DNA from: Rhodobacter sp.
GTDB lineage: Bacteria; Pseudomonadota; Alphaproteobacteria; Rhodobacterales; Rhodobacteraceae
Direction of reading: 5' to 3'
Assembly (NCBI GenBank): GCA_027482795.1
Contig: JAIXVS010000184.1
Location: 1 to 7,034, forward strand
DNA: 7,034 bases
The position numbers and the translations under genes were made by a program. Below, one piece after another: positions 1-4,983 of the stretch (the stretch's first letter is position 1; each line of letters starts with the position of its first letter). The notes under the pieces are model-generated. The model made no database searches, had not been told where the DNA came from, and saw nothing but the letters and a program-made list of their open reading frames with translations.

Positions 1-2
1 CC

Positions 3-473
3 GATCACGCAAGGTTTCAAGACGCCTTTGCCAGCTTTGCCGCCCCTGCGCGCAAATGGGTGCAGCAGGCAAGTGATGCGGGATTATGGGGCCTGTTCCG
101 CCACGAGATTGCCGAACATTGGAGCCGCGTACTGCCCCAAGGCGCTGCGGTTCTGCTGGGGGACGCGGCCCACCCCACGCTGCCCTTTCTGGCCCAAGGC
201 GCCAGCATGGGGCTGGAGGATGGCGCAGTATTGGTCAACTTGCTGGACAGCTTGCCGATGGATGCGGCCCTAACGCGTTACCAATCCCTGCGCGCGCCGC
301 GCACGGGCCGCATCATCGCAGCTGCCAATGCCAATGCGCGCAACTATCACCTATCAGGCCCCGCCCGCGCCATTGCCCACACAGGCCTGCGCAGCCTGTC
401 GGCGATCGCTCCCAATCTGATGCTGCGGCGGTTCGATTGGCTTTACGGATATGATGCGACACAAGCTAAGTGA
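3..473 (+). CDS. FAD-dependent monooxygenase, C-terminal part (5' end outside window)
   Basis: The frame is open from the left edge to a TGA at 471-473, giving the last 156 residues of a protein whose family is usually about 380-400 residues. At in-window residues 53-57 it has GDAAH, followed by P61 and AQGASMGLEDG (64-74). This is the second FAD-binding signature of group A flavoprotein monooxygenases (PF01494; salicylate hydroxylase / 3-hydroxybenzoate 6-hydroxylase type), where the Asp contacts the FAD ribityl chain. Such enzymes use NAD(P)H and O2 to hydroxylate aromatic or related substrates in the cytoplasm. The N-terminal Rossmann GxGxxG segment and most of the substrate site lie outside the window, so the substrate cannot be named. 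The C-terminal YGYDA segment resembles that of salicylate hydroxylase-like members. It converges on xthA across a long palindrome. Confidence 0.85.
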   Translation, partial: DHARFQDAFASFAAPARKWVQQASDAGLWGLFRHEIAEHWSRVLPQGAAVLLGDAAHPTLPFLAQGASMGLEDGAVLVNLLDSLPMDAALTRYQSLRAPRTGRIIAAANANARNYHLSGPARAIAHTGLRSLSAIAPNLMLRRFDWLYGYDATQAK

Positions 474-474
474 A

Positions 475-620
475 AGGGGCTTTGCCCCTCGTCACTTCGT
501 TCCTCACCCCAAGATATTTGGAGAGTTAGGAAGCACAAGTCCCCCCCTCCTGCTTCCTAACTCCAAAAATACCTTCAGGGGGTGAGGAGCGATAGCGACG
601 AGGGGGCGCGAGCGCCCCCT
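475..620. repeat. Long imperfect inverted repeat between convergent genes; bidirectional terminator-like
   Basis: Nested structure seen directly. The inner stem is exact over 13 bp (523-535 gagttaggaagca against 551-563) with a 15-nt C-rich loop. The outer arms 489-510 and 579-601 match except for a few bases, both carrying tcctcacccc / ggggtgagga. Each outer end has its own small hairpin: AGGGGC-TTT-GCCCCT at 475-489 and AGGGGGCGC-GA-GCGCCCCCT at 601-620. The second ends next to the xthA stop codon and is followed by TTT for + strand transcripts. It lies between the stop codons of the monooxygenase and xthA, so a shared terminator is likely, although neither side has a long U tract. The size and base content also suit a dispersed intergenic repeat; that part is inference. 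Confidence 0.75.
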
Positions 621-1421
621 TTATGCCGCAAGCGTAATCCAAACAGGCACATGATCGGACGGGCGATCCAGCCCGCGTTCGGCTTTGTCCACCCCCGCGC
701 CAGTTAGCATATCGGCGGCTTGCGGGGTGAGCAGATGGTGGTCAATGCGGATGCCGTTGTTACGCTCCCACGCGCCCGCCTGAAAATCCCAATAGGAATA
801 CAGGCCGGCTGCGGGGTTCAGGGTGCGCAGCGCCTCGGTCAGGCCAAGGTTTAGGATACGGCGATAGGCGGCGCGCGATGGGGGCAGGGCCAGCGCATCG
901 CGCGCCCACGCTTCGGGCTTTGCCGCGTCGATATCCTGCGGGATGATGTTGTAATCGCCGCAAAACACGGCGGGTTCCTCGGCGGCCAGCACCTCGGCCA
1001 CGCGGGCCTGCATCCGCGCCATCCAAGACAACTTAAATCCGTATTTGCCCGCCGCGATAGGCGTATCGCCGTCAAATTCCACCGGGTTGCCATTGGGCAG
1101 GTACAGCCCACAAATGCGAATACCGCCTGCCACTGCCTCGATCCAGCGGGCATGTTCGTCCGACTCGTCCCCCGCAAGGCCGCGCCCCACATCGGTCAGC
1201 GGCAGTTTGGATAGGATCGCCACACCGTTGAAAGACTTTTGCCCATGGGTTTCAACATGGTAACCCATGCCTTCAAACACCGCGCGCGGGAAACCTTCAT
1301 CGACGGATTTGATCTCTTGCAGGCAGATCACATCCACATCTGCCCCTGCGCCTGCAAGGTATTCCGTCAGCCGTTCCAGCCGCGCCTTGATACCGTTGAT
1401 GTTAAAGGTGGCGATTTTCAT
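621..1421 (-). CDS. xthA: Exodeoxyribonuclease III (AP endonuclease)
   Basis: A 266-residue protein of the usual length for bacterial exonuclease III (endonuclease/exonuclease/phosphatase superfamily). It cleaves 5' of abasic sites and removes 3' blocking groups in base-excision repair, and degrades duplex DNA 3' to 5'; it needs Mg2+. Family motifs are complete: N7 in TFNINGIKAR, metal ligand E36 in CLQEIK, Y107 in GLYLPNG, D156 and N158 in GDYNIIP, D227 in RIDHHLL, and the terminal catalytic SDH at 255-257 in SDHVPV. The frame extends upstream to 1478, but the protein clearly begins MKIATFNINGIK at 1421, and the longer version would overlap the upstream gene. It is the last gene of a leftward operon, 31 nt after the 237-aa gene. 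The Shine-Dalgarno sequence is weak, perhaps because of coupling to upstream translation. Confidence 0.96.
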   Translation of the reverse strand: MKIATFNINGIKARLERLTEYLAGAGADVDVICLQEIKSVDEGFPRAVFEGMGYHVETHGQKSFNGVAILSKLPLTDVGRGLAGDESDEHARWIEAVAGGIRICGLYLPNGNPVEFDGDTPIAAGKYGFKLSWMARMQARVAEVLAAEEPAVFCGDYNIIPQDIDAAKPEAWARDALALPPSRAAYRRILNLGLTEALRTLNPAAGLYSYWDFQAGAWERNNGIRIDHHLLTPQAADMLTGAGVDKAERGLDRPSDHVPVWITLAA

Positions 1422-1452
1422 TGGCGTGGCTTTCGCTGGGGTCTGCAACAGC

Positions 1453-2166
1453 CTATGCCGCCGCCTGCCGCAGATCAAGCGCTGCCGCCAGCCAAAGCTG
1501 ATCTAGACGATCCAGCGCGGCCAGATCAAAGCCAACCTGGCTATAGTGCCCCGTGGGGGTGGTATAGGCCAAGCCCGCCTCAAGGTGCAGCGCCTCTAAC
1601 GCGGCGTTGGCATCATAGCGCAGCGGCGCAAGGCTGGCAAAATCGCAGCGATGCGCGCGCGGGAAAATCAGCCGCGAGGGCGCGCGCGACAGATTGACAA
1701 GGGCCGCCCCCTGCATGGCCGCCAGCACCATCAAACGGGCCGATTTCGCCTCGAGACTGCGCAAGGACACATCGGCGCGCAGCGGGTCGGGCGCGCCCGT
1801 GCCGTAGAAATGGGTAGGCCCTGTGGCGGGGTAGACCATATCGCAGCCATAAAAGGCCAGAACGCGCGGGCGCAGCGCATCCAGCGCCCAATAGGCGGCG
1901 GTAAAGGCCATGGTCGCGCCCGCATAGATAAACCCGCCAAAGCGGTTTTGGGCGGGCACGAAATGCGTCTCGTCAATCAGGCTTTGGCCCGCGCGCGGGG
2001 CGGGGATATTTTCGCGCGGAAAGTCATAAGGGTAGATCATCGCATCCCAATCGGGGCGAATGGCATGGGCGTTATTGATGGCGACAATGGTGTCAAACCC
2101 ATCGCGCCGCCAAGTGCGCGCGCCAATGGCTGCGGGGCCAGAGCCGAGGAGAAGAACTGTCGTCAT
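1453..2166 (-). CDS. Conserved-looking hypothetical protein, nucleotide-binding-like N terminus
   Basis: I do not recognise this 237-aa protein. It starts MTTVLLLGSGPAAI (residues 1-14), a hydrophobic strand followed by a glycine-rich turn as in Rossmann-like folds. Next come VAINNAH (28-34) and DWDAMIYPYDFP (39-50), then a distinctive segment FYGCDMVYP (105-113) with GPTHFYGTGAPDPL just after (116-129). The arrangement of an N-terminal GxGP loop, a short acidic segment and a central strand ending in GCD/GVD recalls sugar-nucleotide-handling proteins of the MptE-like/DUF115 or sialyltransferase-like kind, but that is only a weak inference. There is no signal peptide or membrane segment, so it is probably cytoplasmic. 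I chose ATG 2166 because the protein pattern begins there; the frame upstream to 2304 would run into erpA. It lies between erpA (64 nt) and xthA (31 nt) and is probably co-transcribed with them. Confidence 0.75.
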   Translation of the reverse strand: MTTVLLLGSGPAAIGARTWRRDGFDTIVAINNAHAIRPDWDAMIYPYDFPRENIPAPRAGQSLIDETHFVPAQNRFGGFIYAGATMAFTAAYWALDALRPRVLAFYGCDMVYPATGPTHFYGTGAPDPLRADVSLRSLEAKSARLMVLAAMQGAALVNLSRAPSRLIFPRAHRCDFASLAPLRYDANAALEALHLEAGLAYTTPTGHYSQVGFDLAALDRLDQLWLAAALDLRQAAA

Positions 2167-2230
2167 GGCCGCGCCCCCGTTTTTGGATATGGGGATGATA
2201 GGGCAGGGGCAGGCGAAGGAAAGGGGGGGC

Positions 2231-2557
2231 CTACATCGAAAAACTAACGCCGCACCCACAACTTGCAGTCGCATTCGGGTTTTGCACCACAAACCTAGCC
2301 CCAATCAACTCTTCGGTGAAATCAATCACCGCGCCCGCGAGCAGGGGCAGGGATACCTCGTCGATCAGCACTTTTTGGCCGTTCCCTTCCAGCACCAAAT
2401 CGCCCGCTGCGGCGTCGTCCAGTTTGATCTGGTATTGAAAGCCCGAACAGCCGCCTCCCTCGACCGCCACGCGCAGGGGTTTGGACTGCCCCGTAAGGGC
2501 GGCAATTTCGGCCAGACGGGCAAAGGCGCGTTCTGTCACTTGGGGGGGTAGGTTCAT
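2231..2557 (-). CDS. erpA: A-type iron-sulfur cluster carrier, ErpA/IscA (HesB) family
   Basis: A 108-residue protein, full length for the HesB/IscA family. It receives a nascent [2Fe-2S] or [4Fe-4S] cluster and passes it to apo-enzymes in the cytoplasm. The three invariant cluster-binding cysteines are present: C37 in EGGGCSGFQYQ and C100/C102 in the C-terminal SCGCGVSF. The GGGCSGFQY and NPNATASCGCG contexts fit the ErpA group better than IscA or SufA, though the name within the family is less certain than the family. The start at 2557 is supported by AGGAG (complement of 2564-2568) six bases upstream. It is the first gene of the leftward operon and diverges from dgt, sharing a 69-bp intergenic region with a recognisable promoter. 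Confidence 0.93.
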   Translation of the reverse strand: MNLPPQVTERAFARLAEIAALTGQSKPLRVAVEGGGCSGFQYQIKLDDAAAGDLVLEGNGQKVLIDEVSLPLLAGAVIDFTEELIGARFVVQNPNATASCGCGVSFSM

Positions 2558-2563
2558 TTTGCT

Positions 2564-2568
2564 CTCCT
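2564..2568 (-). promoter_or_regulatory. Ribosome binding site of erpA
   Basis: On the minus strand AGGAG lies six bases before the ATG at 2557, fixing the erpA start. Confidence 0.8.
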
Positions 2569-2572
2569 AAAC

Positions 2573-2606
2573 GGGGCCTTGATGTAATATAGGCGCATCA
2601 GGCCCC
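2573..2606. promoter_or_regulatory. Inverted repeat around the divergent erpA/dgt promoter core
   Basis: GGGGCCTTGATG (2573-2584) and CATCAGGCCCC (2596-2606) pair with a single bulged T, flanking the AT-rich TAATATAGG that holds the erpA -10 box. It could be an operator for a dimeric regulator or a leader hairpin. The position between two essential-type genes favours regulation; no regulator is identified. Confidence 0.5.
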
Positions 2607-2614
2607 CTCAACAA
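2586..2614 (-). promoter_or_regulatory. Probable sigma-70-type promoter of the erpA operon
   Basis: On the minus strand TTGTTG (2614-2609) and TATATT (2591-2586) are separated by 17 bp, placing initiation near 2579, about 20 bases before the erpA start codon. The -35 box lies in the dgt leader and touches its Shine-Dalgarno sequence, so the two divergent genes may interfere. Predicted by eye only. Confidence 0.55.
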
Positions 2615-2626
2615 GAAGGCAATCAT

Positions 2627-3805
2627 ATGCCCGAAACGCTTGCGCCCTTTGCCTGCCAAAACACCGCCTCGCGCGGGCGGCTGTACCCTGAAAGCCTGCC
2701 CAGTTTTCGCAGCGAGTTTCAGCGCGACCGCGACAGGATTATCCATTCGTCCGCCTTTCGCCGCCTCAAGCATAAGACGCAGGTCTTCGTTGAACATGAG
2801 GGCGATTATTACCGCACCCGCCTGACCCATTCGATTGAGGTGGCCCAAGTGGCGCGCACGCTGGCGGGGGTGCTGGGGCTGAACACCGACTTGGCCGAGG
2901 CGATTGCGCTGGCGCATGATCTGGGCCACACGCCGTTTGGCCATACGGGCGAGGATGCGCTGGCCGCCCTGATGGCCCCCTACGCCCCCTACGGCGGGTT
3001 TGACCATAACGCGCAGGCGCTGCGGATTGTGACCAAGCTGGAACGCCATTACGCCGATTTCGACGGGCTGAACCTGACATGGGAAACGCTGGAGGGGATT
3101 GCCAAGCATAACGGGCCTGTGACGGGGCCGAATGCCGATGAGAAACACGCTGGGCCATTACCCTATGCGCTGGCGGAAGTGAACGCGATGTGGGATTTGG
3201 AGCTGGACACCTTTGCATCAGCCGAAGCGCAGGTGGCCGCGATTTCCGATGACATCGCCTATTCCCACCACGATTTGCATGATGGCCTGCGGTCGGGCCT
3301 GTTTGACGAGGCTGACCTGATGGACCTGCCCGTGACCGGTCCCGCGTTCGAGGCGGTGGATCGGTTGTACCCAAACCTCGACAAGATGCGCAGGCGGCAC
3401 GAGGCGCTGCGGCGCGTTTTTGGCGTGATGGTGGAAGATGTGATTGCCGTGGCGCAAAACCGCCTATCATCCGCTGGGGCGCGGTCGGTCGATGATATTC
3501 GCGGGCTTGGGACAACGGTTATTCGGTTTTCCAAACCGCTGTTCCAAGACTTAAAATCGGTGCGCAGCTTTCTGTTCACCCGCATGTACCGCGCCCCATC
3601 GGTGATGAAGGAACGGGCAAGGGTGACCGAAGTGGTGAACGGTCTGTTCCCGCTGTTTATGACGCGCCCCGATCTTTTGCCGCCCGAGTGGCAGATCGAC
3701 ATCGCTGCGGCCACAGATGAGGTGCAGCTTGCCCGCGTTGTGGCCGATTATGTATCGGGCATGACCGATAGATTTGCCTTGGCAGAAGGGGCGCGGCTGT
3801 TATGA
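2627..3805 (+). CDS. dgt: Deoxyguanosinetriphosphate triphosphohydrolase-like protein (HD domain)
   Basis: A 392-residue cytoplasmic enzyme, normal length for the alphaproteobacterial dGTPase-like type 2 subfamily. It hydrolyses dNTPs to the deoxynucleoside and tripolyphosphate, thereby limiting dNTP pools. Visible motifs: an N-terminal RDRDRIIHSSAFRRLKHKTQVF block (within 33-54), RLTHS with metal ligand H68, the HD pair H97-D98 in AHDLGHTPFGH, GGFDHNAQALR (123-133), and SDDIAYSHHDLHDG (207-220), which supplies the last metal ligand of the HD site. All key residues are present, so it should be active. The start at 2627 has AGAAGG (2614-2619) seven bases upstream. The stop TGA (3803-3805) overlaps the ATG of the next small gene. 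Its last ~42 codons are repeated, diverged, about 353 bp downstream. In many alphaproteobacteria argS follows dgt (from memory); it does not here. Confidence 0.96.
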   Translation: MPETLAPFACQNTASRGRLYPESLPSFRSEFQRDRDRIIHSSAFRRLKHKTQVFVEHEGDYYRTRLTHSIEVAQVARTLAGVLGLNTDLAEAIALAHDLGHTPFGHTGEDALAALMAPYAPYGGFDHNAQALRIVTKLERHYADFDGLNLTWETLEGIAKHNGPVTGPNADEKHAGPLPYALAEVNAMWDLELDTFASAEAQVAAISDDIAYSHHDLHDGLRSGLFDEADLMDLPVTGPAFEAVDRLYPNLDKMRRRHEALRRVFGVMVEDVIAVAQNRLSSAGARSVDDIRGLGTTVIRFSKPLFQDLKSVRSFLFTRMYRAPSVMKERARVTEVVNGLFPLFMTRPDLLPPEWQIDIAAATDEVQLARVVADYVSGMTDRFALAEGARLL

Positions 3806-3966
3806 GGATGAAATCAAGTGCTGCAAAGTGGGTCTTTTTTGGGGTGCTTGCGGTTTTGACCTTGATGCGCCTGTCCAGCCAATTTTCTGAACCCCTACGC
3901 ATTGATGCCTGCACTGCGGAGGGCGGGAAATGGTCGTTTGAGCAGGACGCCTGCCGCGCGAAGTAG
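3802..3966 (+). CDS. Small single-span membrane protein with C-x13-C motif, translationally coupled to dgt
   Basis: A 54-codon frame starts at ATG 3802, overlapping the dgt stop as ATGA, and ends at TAG 3964-3966. A second in-frame ATG at 3808 is possible. The protein has a basic N terminus, one hydrophobic span (about residues 10-24, KWVFFGVLAVLTLMRL) and a C-terminal segment IDACTAEGGKWSFEQDACRAK split by C37 and C51. Positive-inside topology would place the cysteines in the periplasm, where they could form a disulfide. AGAAGGGG (3784-3791), inside the dgt coding sequence, provides a ribosome binding site ten bases upstream. The strongest evidence that it is real is the diverged copy downstream (4153-4368), which keeps the same span, IDxC, GGxW and second Cys at identical spacing. 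No function is recognised. Confidence 0.75.
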   Translation: MRMKSSAAKWVFFGVLAVLTLMRLSSQFSEPLRIDACTAEGGKWSFEQDACRAK

Positions 3967-4002
3967 CGGCGCAAGGGTGAAGGATGGGGAGAATGGGAGG
4001 CA

Positions 4003-4152
4003 GTGCGATCATTAACCCAGACGGATTTTTTGCCCGCAGCGTGGCAGGTGGATATTGCGCGCCAGTGTGGACAGGCGGACCTAGCCTGCGTGATGGGCGG
4101 TCATGATTTGGGCCTGACGGATCGGTTTGCGTTGGGCGAGAGGGCGGTTGAT
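4003..4152 (+). pseudogene. Remnant of dgt C-terminal coding region (second copy)
   Basis: Reading from GTG 4003, the frame encodes a segment that aligns with Dgt residues 346-387, with W, Q, D, I and the TDRFAL block retained. The HD catalytic domain is absent, so it cannot be a triphosphohydrolase. The dgt stop codon is lost and the frame runs straight into the second membrane-protein copy, giving a potential 121-aa fusion (4003-4368). GGGAGG at 3995-4000 is only two bases from GTG 4003, a poor spacing, so the fusion start is weakly supported. An alternative is that the segment survives because it carries the ribosome binding site of the following small gene. The high divergence from dgt implies an old duplication or replacement of an earlier dgt by a relative's copy. 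Confidence 0.65.
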
Positions 4153-4368
4153 GTGAAAAAGCTATACCGCATCGCAGTGAAATCTGCGATTGTTCTATTT
4201 GCGGCGCTGGTTTTGATTTGGATCGTCAACCAAACCGAATTTTTTCAGATTGATAGCTGCATGGATCGCGGCGGGCGCTGGCTGCATGAAACCGCAGAAT
4301 GTGTTACGACAGACCAGAGAGGTGGTGATCTGCATTTTTTGCAGATCGCACGCTTATGGCTGGATTAA
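4153..4368 (+). CDS. Second copy of the small Cys-motif membrane protein, extended C terminus
   Basis: Starting at GTG 4153 the product is 71 residues: MKKLYRIAVKS, a hydrophobic span (about 12-25), IDSC with C36, GGRW, and C50. C36 and C50 have exactly the spacing of C37 and C51 in the copy encoded at 3802-3966, and IDxCxxxGGxW matches. GAGAGGG (4138-4144) eight bases upstream is a suitable Shine-Dalgarno sequence and lies at the same place relative to the dgt-derived tail as in the first copy. Unlike the first copy, which ends three residues after the second Cys, this one continues 21 residues over a perfect hairpin before TAA 4366-4368, so it may have lost its original stop. It could instead be read as a 121-aa fusion from 4003. 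It ends 7 nt from the convergent toxin gene. Function unknown. Confidence 0.6.
   Translation: MKKLYRIAVKSAIVLFAALVLIWIVNQTEFFQIDSCMDRGGRWLHETAECVTTDQRGGDLHFLQIARLWLD
4327..4347 (+). other. Perfect 8-bp hairpin with T5 loop inside the extended 3' end of the second copy
   Basis: GATCTGCA (4327-4334) and TGCAGATC (4340-4347) pair exactly around TTTTT. It lies in the reading-frame extension after the conserved C-terminal Cys, where an ancestral terminator would be expected. No U tract follows, so terminator activity is uncertain. Confidence 0.45.
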
Positions 4369-4375
4369 GCATACC

Positions 4376-4669
4376 TTAAACCAAATGCCGCCCCACATCC
4401 ATGAGGGCATACAAGATGCGCAGCGCCAGAATGCCCTCACCAGCCCTGCGATAGTATATCGCATGTGCGCCGCACTCGGCCCTTCGCAAACCACTCTGGA
4501 CAAAGGAATAATCAGCGCCAAAGCTCGGGTTATCGGCGATCAGGGTCATTTTGGCCGAAATCTGCACAGAATAGCGTTCTGCCTGCTTCGCCCCAAACTC
4601 CACCACCCCAAACAGGTAAATGTCGATCAAGTCGCGCTCGGCAGCAAGGGTAAGGCTAATCTGCCCCAT
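4376..4669 (-). CDS. parE: Type II toxin, RelE/ParE superfamily
   Basis: A 97-residue protein typical in size of ParE toxins. The N-terminal AAERDLIDIYLFGVVEFG (about 9-26) corresponds to the family's helical hairpin with the D-L-x-x-I-Y pattern and FGxxQAxxY. The C-terminal ALRILYALMDVGRHL is the conserved strand and RxLHxxMD-xxRHL ending. ParE proteins inhibit DNA gyrase; RelE relatives cleave mRNA. The ParE-like C terminus and the ParD partner favour gyrase inhibition, but this is inferred. It overlaps the antitoxin stop by 14 nt, the antitoxin-first arrangement typical of parDE, which couples translation. The 3' end faces the duplicated membrane-protein gene, only 7 nt away. Confidence 0.9.
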   Translation of the reverse strand: MGQISLTLAAERDLIDIYLFGVVEFGAKQAERYSVQISAKMTLIADNPSFGADYSFVQSGLRRAECGAHAIYYRRAGEGILALRILYALMDVGRHLV

Positions 4670-4922
4670 TCAGCAGGCCCCTTTGGCGGGCCTCTTCACG
4701 CGCGGCCGATAGCACATCGTCTAGCGCGCGCGGGCTGATCCCGCCCGCCTCGGCCCTTTCCATCAGCGCGCGCAGTTCTGCAATCGCTCCAATGCTGCGT
4801 TCTTGATCGCGCCGCACCAAATCGCGGAAGTATTCGCTGACATTGCCATAGCGGCCCGCGGTGATTTGCGATTCCACCCAGTCGCTCATGGGGTCGGGCA
4901 TAGAAATGGTCAGTCTGGACAT
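4656..4922 (-). CDS. parD: Type II antitoxin, ParD family (ribbon-helix-helix)
   Basis: An 88-residue antitoxin. The N-terminal MSRLTISMPDPMSDWVESQ and YGNVSEYFRDLVRRDQE are the beta strand and helices of a ribbon-helix-helix DNA-binding domain as in ParD/CopG. The C-terminal half, with SPRALDDVLSAAREEARQRG, is charged and helical and would wrap the toxin. It should neutralise ParE and repress its own promoter. A start at 4943 is open, but ATG 4922 is preferred: AAGGAG (complement of 4929-4934) lies six bases upstream, and the -10 box ends at 4943, so a start there would sit inside the promoter. Overlap with parE is 14 nt. Confidence 0.9.
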   Translation of the reverse strand: MSRLTISMPDPMSDWVESQITAGRYGNVSEYFRDLVRRDQERSIGAIAELRALMERAEAGGISPRALDDVLSAAREEARQRGLLNGAD

Positions 4923-4928
4923 GGCGCG

Positions 4929-4934
4929 CTCCTT
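4929..4934 (-). promoter_or_regulatory. Ribosome binding site deciding the parD start
   Basis: AAGGAG on the minus strand, six bases before ATG 4922. It rules in the shorter reading of the antitoxin over the in-frame start at 4943. Confidence 0.8.
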
Positions 4935-4938
4935 CACA

Positions 4939-4958
4939 TCCAATCATACCAGATCATA
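4939..4958 (-). promoter_or_regulatory. Direct repeat overlapping the -10 box, probable ParD operator
   Basis: TATGATCTGG (4958-4949) is followed immediately by TATGATTGGA (4948-4939), the first eight positions matching except one, with a 10-bp period, or one helical turn. The second copy is the -10 box. Ribbon-helix-helix dimers commonly bind short repeats about one turn apart, so this is a natural autoregulatory site; inferred. Confidence 0.55.
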
Positions 4959-4971
4959 CTTTACCCTGCAA
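4943..4971 (-). promoter_or_regulatory. Sigma-70-type promoter of the parDE operon
   Basis: On the minus strand TTGCAG (4971-4966) and TATGAT (4948-4943) are separated by 17 bp. Initiation would fall near 4936, leaving a very short leader holding only the Shine-Dalgarno sequence. This is among the best promoter-like matches seen by eye in the window. Confidence 0.65.
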
Positions 4972-4983
4972 ATTGAATTGCCC

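Larger units (their letters stand above)
3662..4302 (+). repeat. Ancient tandem duplication of dgt 3' end plus small membrane-protein gene
   Basis: Unit 1 covers about 3662-3957 and unit 2 about 4015-4302. The dgt-derived part aligns without gaps over 42 codons (T346 to E387 against in-frame residues from 4015) with 20 identities by hand count, including the shared TDRFAL. The membrane-protein part shares IDxC, GGxW and the second Cys. The offset between units is 353 nt in the dgt part and 348 nt at the IDxC motif, a net 5-nt loss in unit 2 that puts both segments in one frame. Confidence 0.75.

Noticed and set aside
1422..1478. Longer N terminus for xthA
   Set aside because: The extra residues are Arg-rich and unlike the family, and would overlap the end of the upstream gene; MKIATFNINGIK is the normal start.
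1239..1697. Long + strand open frames opposite xthA and the 237-aa gene (also 1651-2247 and 2060-2551)
   Set aside because: They lie antisense to genes with clear family or compositional support, are rich in Arg/Pro/Ala as expected for shadow frames in GC-rich DNA, and show no recognisable motifs.
2567..3715. Minus-strand open frames opposite dgt
   Set aside because: dgt is complete with all HD motifs; the antisense frames have low-complexity Arg/His/Pro composition and no family signature.
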